Shown here one piece after another: positions 10,825 through 22,753 of a DNA stretch of 64,000 nucleotides. The notes beneath the pieces are model-generated. The model ran no database searches. It was not told the DNA's origin and saw only the letters and a program-made list of their open reading frames with translations. This DNA comes from Tethya wilhelma (Eukaryota > Porifera > Demospongiae > Tethyida > Tethyidae): contig CAXIPT010000039.1 of the NCBI GenBank assembly GCA_964030475.1, positions 62,001 to 126,000 of the forward strand, written 5' to 3'. Numbering within the stretch: the stretch's first letter is position 1; every line of letters starts with the position of its first letter. The translations under genes were made by a program, and so were the position numbers.

Positions 10825-10996
10825 ACATGCAAGCAACCCAGACAGCTAGTGTATAGCATTCCATAGATTTTCATCAATCTCTATAATTATAGTGGATTGT
10901 AATTTTTTTTCCTGTGACCTCTTATCATTTATACTTCATATACCTATACTGCATTGATTATCATCATTCATGTTGGCTAGTATAAATTAAATTAAA
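10825..10996. terminator. Shared 3' spacer, DD34E element copy 1
   Basis: This 172-bp AT-rich spacer separates convergent stop codons. It contains AATAAATTAA and similar runs (about 10990-11012) compatible with polyadenylation signals on either strand. Confidence 0.35.
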
Positions 10997-11983
10997 TTAA
11001 TAATAAATTAAACTGTCTCTGATCCACTGATTACAATCACCGACTGTAATCTCTGAAAAGGCTGCAAGAACAATAGTTTCTATGTCAGTAACCTGTGTCT
11101 CCTTCTCCATTGCTTTCATTCCAGCCTTCACCTTTGAGAAAGCCTCTTCGATGGGGTTGTAATCTGGGGAGTACGGAGGTAGGAAATGCACAATTGCTCC
11201 TACTTCCTGAATCATTTGCACAGCTATTTCATTATGATGAATACTGCAGTTATCTAAAATCACAACGCTATGGGGATTCACACCATCAAATGGCATCAAG
11301 TGCGGTAGTAACACTTTCTCTACCAAGTCACAGTATGTGCCTCCATCTACAGATCCTTCAACAATCTTGATGTCAAGTATACCACACACGGACATAAATG
11401 CAATAGCTGAAACATGCTTTCCTCGCACCAGTAGCTTCTGAGATACTGCAGGTTTGCCTCTTAGGCTGTAGCCATACTTTCTGAGGCTATTCCTTTTATC
11501 AGAGCCTGTCTCGTCCAAAAAAATAAGCATCTCTGGTTTGTATATGCCAACATCGCAGGAAAACTGGGCTCTCAGAATATCATTTTGCTGCTTTGCTACA
11601 AGCTTTAATTTCTGCCTGCTGAAGCCAACTCTCTGAAAGAAACGGCAAATTGCAGATAGGCTAATTTCAGTGCCTGTGGTTTGATATAGATCTTGTTGAA
11701 TCTCTCTCAGGTATATTCCAGGATTCATAAGAACGCAATGAAGTAAGTGTAGCTCTAGTGGAGGAGTAAGCTTCTGAGATACACTTCGAGAGTAGTGTTT
11801 CTTGTCTACACATCCAAAATTCTTGAATTGCTTAACCACTCTCCACACAGTCGACAAGTCAACATTCAAATTTGTGGCAACTGTTTGGTAGTTATATCCA
11901 AGAAACTCTCTTTGCCATACCATGCGCCAACGAAGGTCGTTACTGTAAGCACTCTTTCGCCCTGGTTCACACGAGTATGCCAT
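10997..11983 (-). CDS. Tc1/mariner-type DD34E transposase, intact
   Basis: This is a 328-residue intronless frame. Residues about 15-60 form the first helix-turn-helix (SNDLRWRMVW then YQTVATNLNVDLSTVWRVVK); a second paired-like helical domain spans about 75-130. The catalytic triad is visible: D157 in FLDETGSD, D244 in VILDNCSIHH, and E279 in NPIEEAFSKVK, with 34 residues between the last two. PPYSPDYNPIEE and SLRKYGYSLRGK are typical of the IS630/Tc1/mariner DDE_3 fold. About 100 bp of 5' leader separates the ATG from the right terminal repeat, so the promoter must be in or next to the TIR. The frame is complete and could be active if the missing left end exists elsewhere. Confidence 0.93.
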   Translation of the reverse strand: MAYSCEPGRKSAYSNDLRWRMVWQREFLGYNYQTVATNLNVDLSTVWRVVKQFKNFGCVDKKHYSRSVSQKLTPPLELHLLHCVLMNPGIYLREIQQDLYQTTGTEISLSAICRFFQRVGFSRQKLKLVAKQQNDILRAQFSCDVGIYKPEMLIFLDETGSDKRNSLRKYGYSLRGKPAVSQKLLVRGKHVSAIAFMSVCGILDIKIVEGSVDGGTYCDLVEKVLLPHLMPFDGVNPHSVVILDNCSIHHNEIAVQMIQEVGAIVHFLPPYSPDYNPIEEAFSKVKAGMKAMEKETQVTDIETIVLAAFSEITVGDCNQWIRDSLIYY

Positions 11984-12114
11984 ATTGCAGCACGGTAAAC
12001 GGTGTTTTGAAAATTAGGTGTATTGCGCATGCGCATTATTTGTGCCAGTCAGGGTTATTAGATTTTGCAACATTCGCGCAAACCGCTGTATACGTTTTTA
12101 GCAATTAGGGAACT

Positions 12115-13848
12115 GTTTGTTCTTAGAAAATTTTCTAAGTCCATAGTCACACATAAACTAAGTCCTTTATCTATACCGTATGAAAACTTTGCTTTTTACC
12201 GACAATGTTTTTTACACAATACAATGTTACATGTGTTGAAAAAAGTAAGATTTAACCAAAGTGTTTTTTCTGAGCTGAAAATTGTTTTCAAGTCAAAATA
12301 AACGTTTTTTGCAATAAGTTTACTTTTTAATTTTAAAAAATTTTCAAAGTCTAGAATCACACAAAGAAACAAAGTTCTTTATTTCTACCGTGAGAAAACT
12401 TTGTTTTTCACTAACATTGTTATTTATACCAAGAGAATGTTCCATGAGTTGAAAAAAGTAAAATTTCACCAAAAAGTTTGTTTTGCGCTGAAAATTGTTT
12501 TCATGTCAAAATAAAAGTTTTTAGCAAAAAATGACCTTTTTAGTCTGAGAAAATATTTTAAGTCCATAGTCACATAAAAAAACAAAGTACTTTATATCTA
12601 CCGTGAGAATTTCACCAACAATGTTAATTACACCAAAAGAATGTTCAATGTGTTAAAAAAAGAAAAATATCACCAAAGTGTTTTTTTGAGCTGAAAATTG
12701 TTTTCACGTCAAAATAAACGTATTTTTGCAAAAAGTGTACTTTTGGTGTTATAAGTCCATAGTCACACATAAAAACTAAGTTCTTTATTTATACCATGAG
12801 AAAACTTTTGTTTTCACCAACAATGTTATTTACACCAAACAAATGTTCCATGTGTTGAAAAAAGTAAAATTTCACAAAAGGGTTTGAGAATTGTTTTAAA
12901 GTCAATCGTCACACAAAAAAATGAAGTTCTCTATCTCTGCTGTGAGAAAATTTTGTTTTTCACCAACAATTTTTTTTACACAAGAGAATGTTTCACGCGT
13001 TAAAAAAACATTTCACGAAAGTGTTTCTTTTGAGCTGAAAATTGTTTACAAGTGATAATAAACATTTTAAGCTAAAAGTGAACTTTTTGGTCTTAGAAAA
13101 CTTTTCTAAGTACATAGTCGCACAAAAAACTAAGTTCTTTTTTTATACCATGAGAAAACTTTTGTTTTCACCAGAAATGTTATTTACACCAAAAAAATGT
13201 TCCATGTGTTGAAAAAAGTAAAATTTCACAAAAGGGTTTGTTTTTTGCTGAAAACTGTTTTAAAGTCAAAATATACGTTTTAAGCTAAAAGGAAAGTTTT
13301 TGATGTTAGAAAATTTTGCTAAGTCCATATTTACCCATAAACAAAGTTCTTTATCTTTACAGTGAGAAAACTTTGTTTTCACCGACAATTTTTTTACACA
13401 AGATAATGAATGTTACATGTATTTAAAAGAGTTAAATTTTACCGAAGTATTTGATTAGTGCTGAAAATTGTTTTCAAGTCAAAATAAGCGTTTTTTGCAT
13501 AAAGTGAAGTTGTTGGTCTTAGAAAATTTTCTAAGTCTATAGTCACACAAAAAAACTAAGTTCTTTATTTCTACCATAAGAAAACTTTTTTTTTACCAAA
13601 ATTTTTTTTTACACCAAGAGAACGTTTTATGTGTTGAAAAAGGTAAAATTTAACAAAATGTTTCTTCTGAGCTGAAAATTGTTTTTAAGTCAAAATAAAC
13701 GTTTTTTACAAAAAGTTAAATTGTTGGTTTTAGAAAATTTTCTAAGTTCATAGTCACACAAAAAAACTAAGTTCTTTATTTCTACCGTGAGAAAACTTTG
13801 TTTTTCACTGGCAATGCTTTTTACACAAGAGAATGTTACATGTTTTGA
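12115..13848 (+). repeat. Satellite array, forward orientation
   Basis: About eight monomers of the roughly 214-bp satellite. The blocks TTAGAAAATTTTCTAAGTCC, ACTAAGTTCTTTAT and GAAAACTTTGTTTTTCACC recur at about 215-bp spacing (for example 13552 and 13768). It ends at an N at 13849. Confidence 0.9.
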
Positions 13849-13849
13849 N

Positions 13850-14097
13850 ACGTGAAGGGAGTGTAGCGCAGGCTGTTTTGGGCCAAGAAAGGCGGGTGCT
13901 AGGCAGGGTACCGGAGGGATAATTCTCAGTGGCCATGGTGTCAGGGATTGTCAGAGTTGGCCAAGATGCCATGTTACCAGTGCCACAATGCACTCCACTG
14001 GGCTTGCCCCACCTGATCAGCGGTCATGTTACTCTGCCATGATGCAGCATGGTACCCCCCAGGTTTACACCCCACCTAGGCACCCACAACATGGAGA
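13850..14097. other. GC-rich 248-bp contig island
   Basis: Bounded on both sides by a single N (13849, 14098). Composition is much richer in G+C than anything around it. Partly open frames exist on both strands, but no family was recognised. It could be a retroelement fragment, a small stray contig, or contaminant or symbiont DNA placed by scaffolding. Confidence 0.5.
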
Positions 14098-14098
14098 N

Positions 14099-14640
14099 TT
14101 TAGACTTGCTGTGCGGTTAGGTAAGGAAGCGCTCTACTAAAATACCAAGTAAGAGTCAGGTCTTATTAGTGGGAGGGGAGATATAGGCTTTAGAGTTCTA
14201 AGCGGCAAGATCGTGACCTTTGGTTTTAAACTCACGTTTTTTTCTTAGTGCTTTGCAGGAGAAGCCTGACGCTAGCTATGGAAGTGCAGGGAGGCTTAGG
14301 CTATACCTGCATACAAGCGCTTTTGCAGTGCTGCTCTTCAAGCTGGAAAAAAAGCCTAAAGTATGCAGGTCGTTTGGCGAACTTTGACCCCTTCCGTTTT
14401 TGCAAGCTTTTAAAGTTAATAAAAGCAAACCTAGAACTAATTTGATATAGCCATGGCTTAGTACAACCATAGCTAAGCTCAACTAGCTACAAAAGAGAGT
14501 GGCTAAGGCTAAAGCAAGAACAAAAATGTTCAAAAACCTAGGTTAATTAAATATTCATAAAGTCTAATTAAGTATGCATAATAAATTTAGGCCCTAAAGA
14601 GTTAAGCTTTACAGACGGATACACTAATATGTACTACTTT
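14099..14640. other. Non-coding
   Basis: No supported exon. The start (GGTAAGGAAGCGCTCTACTA then AAATACCAAGT) loosely resembles 9675-9705 (CTACTCTACTAAAATATCAA), which may reflect a shared unrecognised repeat. Confidence 0.35.
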
Positions 14641-14650
14641 AACCGCTGAC

Positions 14651-14998
14651 TTAAGGTAGACTGGTGGAGGCCATGGTGCCTGCTGCTCGAAGGATTGGTT
14701 CAGTTGGTTGGCGAACGTAGGTCTTGTAGGCGTCACTAGACCACCTACCGAGGAGTTGGATCAACCAGTCAGGCAAGCCCGCTGCAGCTGCTGTGGTAGC
14801 TGCATCGATTCTAAAACTGTGAGTGTTGAAGTTGCTGGGGTCTAGCCCTGATGCTGAAAGTAGGTAGGACATGTGAGAATGAAAACTCGGGCGAGTGAGG
14901 AACGAGCCGTCGGGAAATGTGAACAATGGTGTAGTAAGAGTGGAGTTGGTATGATAGGCAAGGAATTTCTTAATGGCTGATACTGGGCAGACTCTTTG
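14651..14998 (-). pseudogene. Tyrosine recombinase C-terminal fragment (DIRS/Crypton-type)
   Basis: The minus-strand frame begins at the break (CPVSAIKKFLAYH) and ends at a natural stop at 14651. It contains NTHSFRI (His and Arg of the H-x-x-R box), GLPDWLIQLLGRWSS (the conserved H/W position) and AYKTYVR (catalytic Tyr). This is the last third of a tyrosine recombinase, as in DIRS-like retrotransposons, Cryptons and related eukaryotic integrases. The N-terminal catalytic Arg and the rest of the element are absent: the frame stops where the tRNA-like element begins. The Asp in HSFRID is unusual where many relatives have Gly. Confidence 0.75.
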
Positions 14999-15173
14999 AG
15001 AGAGAAAGATAATCGTTTGGGTTCAGCTGAGGCCTATAGATACATATCTTCTGCTCGAAAGCAACGGGCACTCAGTGGCTTAGTGGAAAGAGCACCTGAC
15101 TAGCAATCAGGAGGTCTTGGGTTCGATTTCCAATTAAGTCTCAGATTTTTTTCTGGGATATCTTTCTCTCTCA
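14997..15173 (+). mobile_element. tRNA-like short element, copy 1
   Basis: A 177-bp unit with perfect 15-bp inverted ends: TGAGAGAGAAAGATA (14997-15011) and its complement (15159-15173). Between them lies a tRNA-like segment (about 15066-15141) with an A-box-like TGGCTTAGTGG, an anticodon-like arm CCTGACTAGCAATCAGG (loop centre AGC, as in tRNA-Ala) and a B-box GGTTCGATTTC. The acceptor stem pairs poorly, so it is a tRNA-derived element and not a working tRNA gene. Confidence 0.75.
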
Positions 15174-17500
15174 GCATTCAATTCAAAATGTTCCATGTGT
15201 TAAAAAGAGTAAAATTTCACCAAATTGTTTCTTTTGAGCTGAAAATTGTTTTCAAGACAAAATAAACGTTTTTTGCATAAGTGTACTTTTAGGTTTTACA
15301 AAATTTTCTAAGTACATATTCGAAATTAAAAACAAAATTATTTATCTCTTCCATGAGAAAACTTTGTTTTTCAAAAACAATGTTATCTACACCAAGAGAA
15401 TGTTTCATTTGTTGAAAAAGAAAAATTTCACCAAATAGTTTGTTTTGTACTAAAAATTGTTTTCAAGTCAAAATATAAGTTTTACTCAAAAAGGGAACTT
15501 TTTGGTCTTATAAAATTTTCTAAGTCACATAATTCACGTTCTTTATCTCTACCGTGAAAAATTTTTGTTTTTCACCAAATATGTTTTTTACACAAGAGAA
15601 TGTTTCATGTGTTAAAAAAAGTAAAATTTCACCAAAGTGTTTCTATTTAGCAGAAAATTTTTTTCAAGTCAAAATATACGTTTTTAGCAAAAAGTCAACT
15701 TTTTTGGTCTTAGAAAATTTTTCAAAGTCCTTAGTCACACAAAAAAACAAAGTTCTTTATTTATACCATGAGAAAACTTTGTTTTTCACCAACAATGTTA
15801 TTTACACCGAGCTAATGTTCCATGTGTTGAAAAAAGTAAATTTTCACCAAAGAGTTTTGTTTTGTGCTGAAATTATTTTCATGTCAAAATAAACGTTTTT
15901 AGCAAAAAATGAACTTTTAGTCTGAGAAAATGTTCTAAGTCCATATTCACATAAAAAAACTAAGTATTTTATTTTTTACCATGAGAATTTCACCAACAAT
16001 GTTATTTACACCAAGAGAATGTTCCATGAGTTGAAAAAAGAAAAATTTCACCAAAGTGTTTCTTTTGAGCTGAAAATTGTTTTCACGTCAAAATAAACTT
16101 TTTTTGCAAAAAGTGTACTTTTGGTGTTAGAAAATTTTCTAAGTCCATAGTCACACAAAAAAACTAAGTTCTTTATCTACCAAGAAAATGTTCCAAGTGT
16201 TGAAAAAAGTTTTATTTCACCAAAGTATTTGTTTTGTGCTGAAAATTGTTTTCAAGTCAAAATAAACGTCCATAGTCACACAAAAAAACTAAGTTCTTTA
16301 TTTCTATCGTGAGAAAACTTTGTTTTTCACCAACAATGTTACTTACACCAAGTGAAAACTGTTTTCCAGTCAAAATAAACGTTTTTTGCCAAAAGTGTAT
16401 TTTTTGTCTTAGAAATTTTTTTATGTCCATTGTCACACAAAAAAACTAAGTTCTTTATCACTACCGTGAGAAAAGTTTTTTATTCACCAACAATGTTATT
16501 TACACTAAGAGAAAGTTCAATTTGTTGAAAAAGTTCAAAAAGTAAAGTTTCACCAAAGTGTTTCTTTTGTGCTGAAAATTGTTTTCAAGTCAAAATTAAC
16601 ATTTTTAGCAAAAAGTAAACTTTTTGGTCTTAGAAAATTTTCTATGTCAATAGTAACACAAAAAAATTAAGTTTTTTATCTCTATCGTGAAAAAACTTTG
16701 TTTTTCATCAAAAATGTTTTTACATTAAGAGAATGTTCCAAGTTTTGAAAAAAGTAAATTTCACTTTCTGTGCTGAAAACATTTTTCCAATCAAAATAAA
16801 CGTTTTTAGCAAAAAGTTAACTTTTCTGTCTTAGAAAATGAGTTCTTTATCTCTACTGTGATAAAACTAGGTTTTAACCAGCAATGTTTTTTACACCAAA
16901 CCAAAGTGTTTCTTTCGAGCTGAAAATTGTTTTCAAGTCAAAATAAGTGTTTTTAGCAAAAAGTATAGTTTTTGGTCTTAGAAAATTTTCTAAGTCCAAA
17001 GTCACGCAAAAAAACTAAGTTCTTCATCTTTACCGTGAGAGAACTTTGTTTTTTACCGATAATGTTATTTACACCAAGAGAATGTTCCAAGTGTTGAAAA
17101 AAGAAAATTTCACTGAAATGTTTGCTTTGTTTTAAAAACTGTTCTCCAGTAAAAATAATAGTTTTTAAATAAAAGTGAACTGTTTGGTCTTAAAAATTTT
17201 CCAAGTCCATAGTCATACAAAAAAACTAAGTTCTTTATCACTACCGTGAGAAAGCTTTGTGTTTCACCAACAATGTTATTTACACCAAGAGAAAGTTCCG
17301 TTTGTTGAAAAAAAAAAATTTCACCAAAGTGTTTCTTTTCTGCTGAAAATTGTTTTCAAGTGAAAATGAACGTTTTTTGCGAAAATTGTACTTTTTGGTC
17401 TTAGAAAATTTTCTAAGTCCATAGTAACACAAAAAAAATAAGTTCTTCATCTCTACAGTGAGAAAACTTTGTTATTTACCAACAATGTTATTTACACATG
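15174..17500 (+). repeat. Satellite array, forward orientation
   Basis: About eleven monomers of the roughly 214-bp satellite with variable truncations. The first about 400 bp match the sequence after tRNA-like copies 2 and 3, showing they were amplified together. Confidence 0.92.
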
Positions 17501-17554
17501 TGTCTGTACAGTCAACCCACCCATGCCCGTATCCTCGTCTGCTGGGGATCTCTT

Positions 17555-17730
17555 TGAGAGAGAAAGATAATCAGTTGGGTTCAACTGAGGCCTATAGATA
17601 CATATCTTCTATTCAAAAGCAACGGGCACTCAGTGGCTTAGTGGTAAGCGCACCTGACTAGCAATCAAGAGGTCTTGGGTTCAATTCCCAGTTAAGTCCC
17701 AGATTTTTTCTGGGATATCTTTCTCTCTCA
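17555..17730 (+). mobile_element. tRNA-like short element, copy 2
   Basis: The same 15-bp inverted ends as copy 1 (17555-17569, 17716-17730). The tRNA-like segment 17624-17700 has TGGCTTAGTGGTAAG, loop CTAGCAA and GGTTCAATTCCC. It is preceded by about 55 bp of unique sequence (17500-17554) and followed by the same satellite boundary (GCATTCAATTCAAAATGTTC) as the other copies. Confidence 0.75.
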
Positions 17731-20700
17731 GCATTCAATTCAAAATGTTCCATGTGTAAAAAAGAGTAAAATTTCACCAAAGTGTTTCTTTTGTGCTGAA
17801 AATTTTTTTCAAGACAAAATAAACGTTTTTTGCAAAAAGTGTACTTTTAGATTTTACAAAATTTTCTAAGTACATATTCGAAATTAAAAACTAAGTTATT
17901 TATCTCTTCCATAAGAAAACTTTGTTTTTCAAAAACAAAGTTATCTACACCAAGAGAACGTTTCATTTGTTTAAAAAGAAAAATTTCGCCAAATAGTTTG
18001 TTTTGTTCTAAAAATTGTTTTCAAGTCAAAATATAAGTTTTAAGCAAGAAGGGAACTTTTTGGTCTTATAAAATTTTCTAAGTCCATATTCACACATAAA
18101 CCACGTTCTTTATCTCTACCGTGAAAAAACTTTGTTTATCACCAACAATGTTTTTTACGCAAGAGAATGTTTCATGTGTTGAAAAAAGTAAAATTTCACC
18201 AAAGTGTTTCTTTCGAGCTAAAAATTGTTTTCACGTCAAAATAAACGTTTTTTACAAAAAGTGTACTTTTGGTGTTAGAAAATATTCTAAGTCCATAGTC
18301 ACACAAAAAAACTAAGTTCTTCATCTTTACCGTGAAAACAGTTTGTTTTTCACCAACAATGTTGTTTATACCAAGAAAATGTTCCATGTGTTGAAAAAAA
18401 GTAAAATTTCACCAAAGTATTTGTTTTGTGCTGAAAATTGTTTTCAAGTCAAAATAAACGTCCATAGTCACACAAAAAACTAAGTTCTTTATTTCTACCG
18501 TCAGAAAACTTTGTTTTTCACCAACAATGTTATTTACATTAAGAGAACGTTCCATGTGTAGAAAAAAGCAAAATTTCACCAAAGTGCTTATTTTGAGCTG
18601 AAAATTGTTTTCAAGTCGAAATAATTGTTTTTTTGCAAAAAGTGTACTTTTTGCTGTTAGAAAATTTTCTATGTCCATAGTCACACAAAAAAACCAAGTT
18701 CTTTTTCTCTACCATGAGAAAACTTTGTTTTTCACCAACAATTTTTTTTACACCAAGAGAATGTTTCATGTGTTTGAAAAAAGTTAAATTTTACCAAAGT
18801 GTTTCTTCTGAGCTAAAAAATTCTTTTCAAGTCAAAATTAAAATTTTTTGCAAAAAGTGTATTTTTGGATTTAGAAAATTTTCTAAGTCCATCGTCACAC
18901 AAAAAAACTAATATTTTTATATCTAGCGTGAGAAAACTTTATTTTTACCAACAATCTTATTTACACCAAGAAAATGTTCCTTGTGTAGAGAAAAGCAAAA
19001 TTTCACCAAAATGTTTATTTTGAACTGAAAATTGTTTTCAAGTCAAAATAATGTTTTTTTTTTCAAAAAGTGTACTTTTTTGTGTTACAAATTTTCTAAG
19101 TCCATAGTCACACAAAAAACCAAGTTCTTCTTCTCTACCATGAGAAAACTTTGTTTTTCACCAACAATTTTTTTTTACACCAAGAGAATGTTTCATGTTT
19201 TGAAAAAAGTAAAATTTCGCCAAATAGTTTGTTTTGTACTGAAAATTGTTTTCAAGTAAAAACATAAGTTTTTAGCAAGAAGAGAACTTTTTGGTTTTAT
19301 AAATAAAATTTTCTAAATCCATATTTTCACATAAACCATATTCTTTATCTCTACCGTGAGAAAACTTTGTTTTTCACCAACAATGTTTTTTACAAAAGAG
19401 AATGTTTCATGTGTTGAAAAAAGTAAAATTTCATCAAAGTGTTTCTTTTCAGCAGAAAATATTTTTAAAGTCAAAATATAAGTTTTTTGCAAAACGTGTA
19501 CTTTTTGGTCTTAAAAAATTTTCTAAGTTCATCGTCACTCAAAAAAATTAAGTTCTTTATTTCTACCATGAGAAAACTTTGTTTTTTACCAACAATGTTT
19601 TTTACACAAAAGAATGTTTCATGAGTTGAAAAAAGTAAATTTCACCAAAAATTTTGTTTTGTGCTGAAAATTGTTTTTAAGCCAAAATAAACGTTTTTTG
19701 CTAAAAGTGTATTTTTTGGTCTAAGAAAATTTTCTGAATCCATAGTCACAGAAAAAAACTAAGTACTTTATCTTTACCATGAGAAAACTTTGTTTTCACA
19801 AACAATGCTATTTACACCAAGAGAATGTTCCTTGTGTAGAAAAAGCAAAATTTCACCAAAGTGTTTATTTTGAGCTGAAAATTGTTTTGAAGTCAAAATA
19901 AAATTAATGTTTTTTTGCAAAAAGTGTACTTTTTGGTGTTAGAAAATTTTCTAAGTCCATAGTCACTCAAAAAAACTAAGTTCTTTATCTTTTTCGTAAA
20001 AACAGTTTGTTTTTCACCAAAAATGTTGTTTAAAGCAAGAAAATGTTCCATGTGTTGAAAAAAGTAAAATTTCACCAAAGTATTTGTTTTGTGCTGAAAA
20101 TTGTTTTCAAGTCAAAATAAACGTCCATAGTCACACAAAAAAACTAATTTCTTTATTTCTACCATGAGAAAACTTTGTTTTTCACCAACAATTTTTTTTA
20201 CACCAAGAGAATGTTTCACGTGTTGAAAAAAGTAAAATTTCACCAGGGTGTTTCTTTTGAGCTGAAAATTGTTTTCAAGTCTAAATATACGTTTTTAGCA
20301 AAAAGTGAACTTTTTGGTTTTAGAAAATTTTCTAAGTCCATAGTCACACATAAACAAAGTTATTTATCTCTACCGTGAGAAAACTTTGCTTTTCACTGAC
20401 AATGTTTTTTACACAAGACAATGTTACAAGTGTTGAAAAAAGTAAATTTCACCAAAGTGTTTCTTTTGAGCTGAAAATTGTTTTCACGTCAAAATAAACG
20501 TTTTTTGCAAAAAAATGTACTTTTGGTGTTGGAAAATTTTCTCACAAAAAAAAACTAAGTTCTTTATTTCTACCGTAAAAAAAGTTTGTTTTTCACCAAC
20601 GATGTTGTTTACACCAAGAAAATGTTCCATGTGTTGAAAAAAGTAAAATTTCACCAAACGTTTTGTTTTGTGCTGAAAATTCAATATAAACGTTTTTTGC

Positions 20701-22614
20701 AAAAAGTGTACTTTTTGGTGTTAGAAAATTTTCTAAGTCCACAGTCACACACATGAAAGTTCTTGATCTCTACCAAGAGAAAACCTTGTTTTTCACCTAC
20801 AATGTTTTCAACACCAAGAGAACGTTTCATGTGTTGACGAAAGTAAAATTTCACAAAAGTGTTTCTTTTGAGCTGAAAATTGTTTTTAAGTCAAAATAAA
20901 CGTTTTAAGGAAAAGTCAACTTTTTCGTTTTAGAAATTTTTTCTAACTCCGTAGTCACACAAAAAATTAAGTTTATTTTCTCTACCGTAATGAACTATGT
21001 TTTTTACATCAAAAGAATGTTATTTACACCAATTTCCTTGTGTTGTAAAAAGTAAAACTTCACCAAAGTGTTTCCTTTGAGTAGAAAGTTTGTTTCTAGT
21101 CAAAATAAACGTTTTTAGCAAAAAGTGTAGTTTTAGTTCTTTGAAAATTTTCTAAATCCATAGTCACACAAAAAAACTAAGTTGTTTATCTCTACTGTGA
21201 GAAAACTTTCTTTTTCATATATAATGTTATTTACTCTAAGAAAATGTTTCCTGTGTAAAAAAACGTAAAATTTCATTAAAGTGTTTTTTTTGTACAGAAA
21301 ATTGTTTTCAAGTCAAAACAAACGTCCATAGTCAAACAAAAAAACTAAGTTCTTTATTTCTACCGTGAGAAAACTTTGTTTTTCACCAACAATGATTTTT
21401 ACACCAAGACAATGTTTCATGTGTTGAAAAAAGTAAATTTTCACCAAAGTGTTTGTTTTGAGCTGAAAATCAATTTGAAGTTAAAATAAACGTTTTTTGC
21501 AAAAAGTGTATTTTTAGTCTTAGAAATTTTTCTAAGTCCATAGTCACACGAAAAAAACAAATTTCTTTATCTATTTTGTGAGAAACTTTGTTTTTCAACA
21601 ACAAAGTTACTTACACCAAGACAATGTTCCATGTGCTGAAAAAAAGGAAAACTTAACCAAAATGTTTCATTGCACTGAAAACTTTTTTCCACTCAAAATA
21701 AACGTTTTTTGCAAAAAGTATATTTTTTGGTCTTAGAAAATATTCTAAGTCCATAAAAAAACTAATTACTTTATCTCTACCATGAGAAAGCTTGGTTTTT
21801 CACTAACAATGTTGTTTATACCAAGGGAATTTTCCATGTATTGAAAAAGAAAAATTTCTCCAATGTGTTTCTTTTGAGATGAAAATTGTTTTTACATCAA
21901 AATAAACGTTTTTTGCAAAAAGTGTACTTTTTGGCGTTAGAAAATTTTCTAAGTCCATAAAAACTAAGTTCTTTATCTCTGCAGTGAGAAAACTTCGTTT
22001 TTTACCAACAATGTTGTTTTATGTGTTGAAAAAAGTAAAATTTCACCAAAGTGTTCCTTTTGTTCTGAAAAATGTTTTCAAGCCAAAATAAACGTTTTAA
22101 CAAAAAAGTCAACTTTTTGGTTTTAAAAAGATTTTCTAAGTCCATAGTCAAACAAAAAAACTAAGTTTTTTTTTCTACCATGAGAAAACTTTGTTTTTTA
22201 CCAACAATGTTTTTTACACCAAGATAATGCTTCATGTGTTTGAGAAAAGTTAAATTTAACCAAAGTGTTTCTTTTGAGCTGAAAATTGTTTTCAAGTCAA
22301 AATAAAATTTTTTTACAAAAAGTGTACTTTTTGGATTTAGAAAATTTTCTAAGTCCATCGTCACACAACAAAACTAAAGTTTTTTTTCTCTAGCATGAGA
22401 AAACTTTATTTTCACCAACAATGTTATTTACAACAAGAGAATGTTCCATGAGTTGAAAAAAGTAAAATTTCACTAAAGTATTTGTTTTGTGCTGAAAATT
22501 GTTTTCAAGTCAAAATAAACGCTTTTTGCAATAAGTTTACTTTTTAATTTTAATAAAATTTTCTAAGTCCATAGTCACAAAAAAACCTAAGTTCTTTATC
22601 TTTACCTTGAGAAA
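17731..22614 (+). repeat. Main satellite array, forward orientation
   Basis: More than 20 monomers of about 214 bp. A perfect 16-bp dyad, TTAGAAAATTTTCTAA, recurs about once per monomer. Higher-order structure is present: blocks of several monomers recur (for example 16630-17030 and 23500-23900). Some units are shortened by joining AAAATAAACG directly to TCCATAGTCACAC (near 16265, 18455, 20120 and 21325). Frames through it are repeat artefacts. Confidence 0.93.
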
Positions 22615-22753
22615 ATATAGATACATATCTTCTGCTCAAAAACCACAGGCACTCAGTGGCTTAGTGGTAAGAGCACCTGACTAGCAATCGGGAGGTCTTT
22701 GGTTTGATTCCCAGTAAAGTCCCAGATTTTTTCTGGGATATCTTTCTCCCTTA
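22615..22753 (+). mobile_element. tRNA-like short element, copy 3 (5'-truncated)
   Basis: Lacks the left inverted end and starts at TATAGATACATATCTTCTGC. Its tRNA-like segment (about 22646-22722) retains TGGCTTAGTGGTAAGAGCAC and GGTTTGATTCCC; the right end reads TATCTTTCTCCCTTA. It is flanked on the right by the same satellite junction as copies 1 and 2. Confidence 0.7.

Larger units (their letters stand above)
9951..12088. mobile_element. Two-gene Tc1/mariner-type (DD34E) element, copy 1
   Basis: This holds an accessory gene (plus) and a transposase (minus) facing each other 172 bp apart. The right end is at 12088: read inward it is CAGCGGTTTGCGCG, flanked by TA (12089-12090). A related end, CAGAGGTTTGCATAA after TA, marks copy 2 at 28195. 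The left end of this copy is missing at the single-N contig join (9950). Confidence 0.8.

Noticed and set aside
14248..14482. Short frames upstream of the tyrosine recombinase fragment
   Set aside because: No motif and lying beyond its natural stop; probably the non-coding part of the element.
15066..15141. A functional tRNA-Ala(AGC) gene
   Set aside because: A and B boxes and anticodon arm are present, but the acceptor stem pairs poorly, the three copies differ, and they sit in a repeat with inverted ends.
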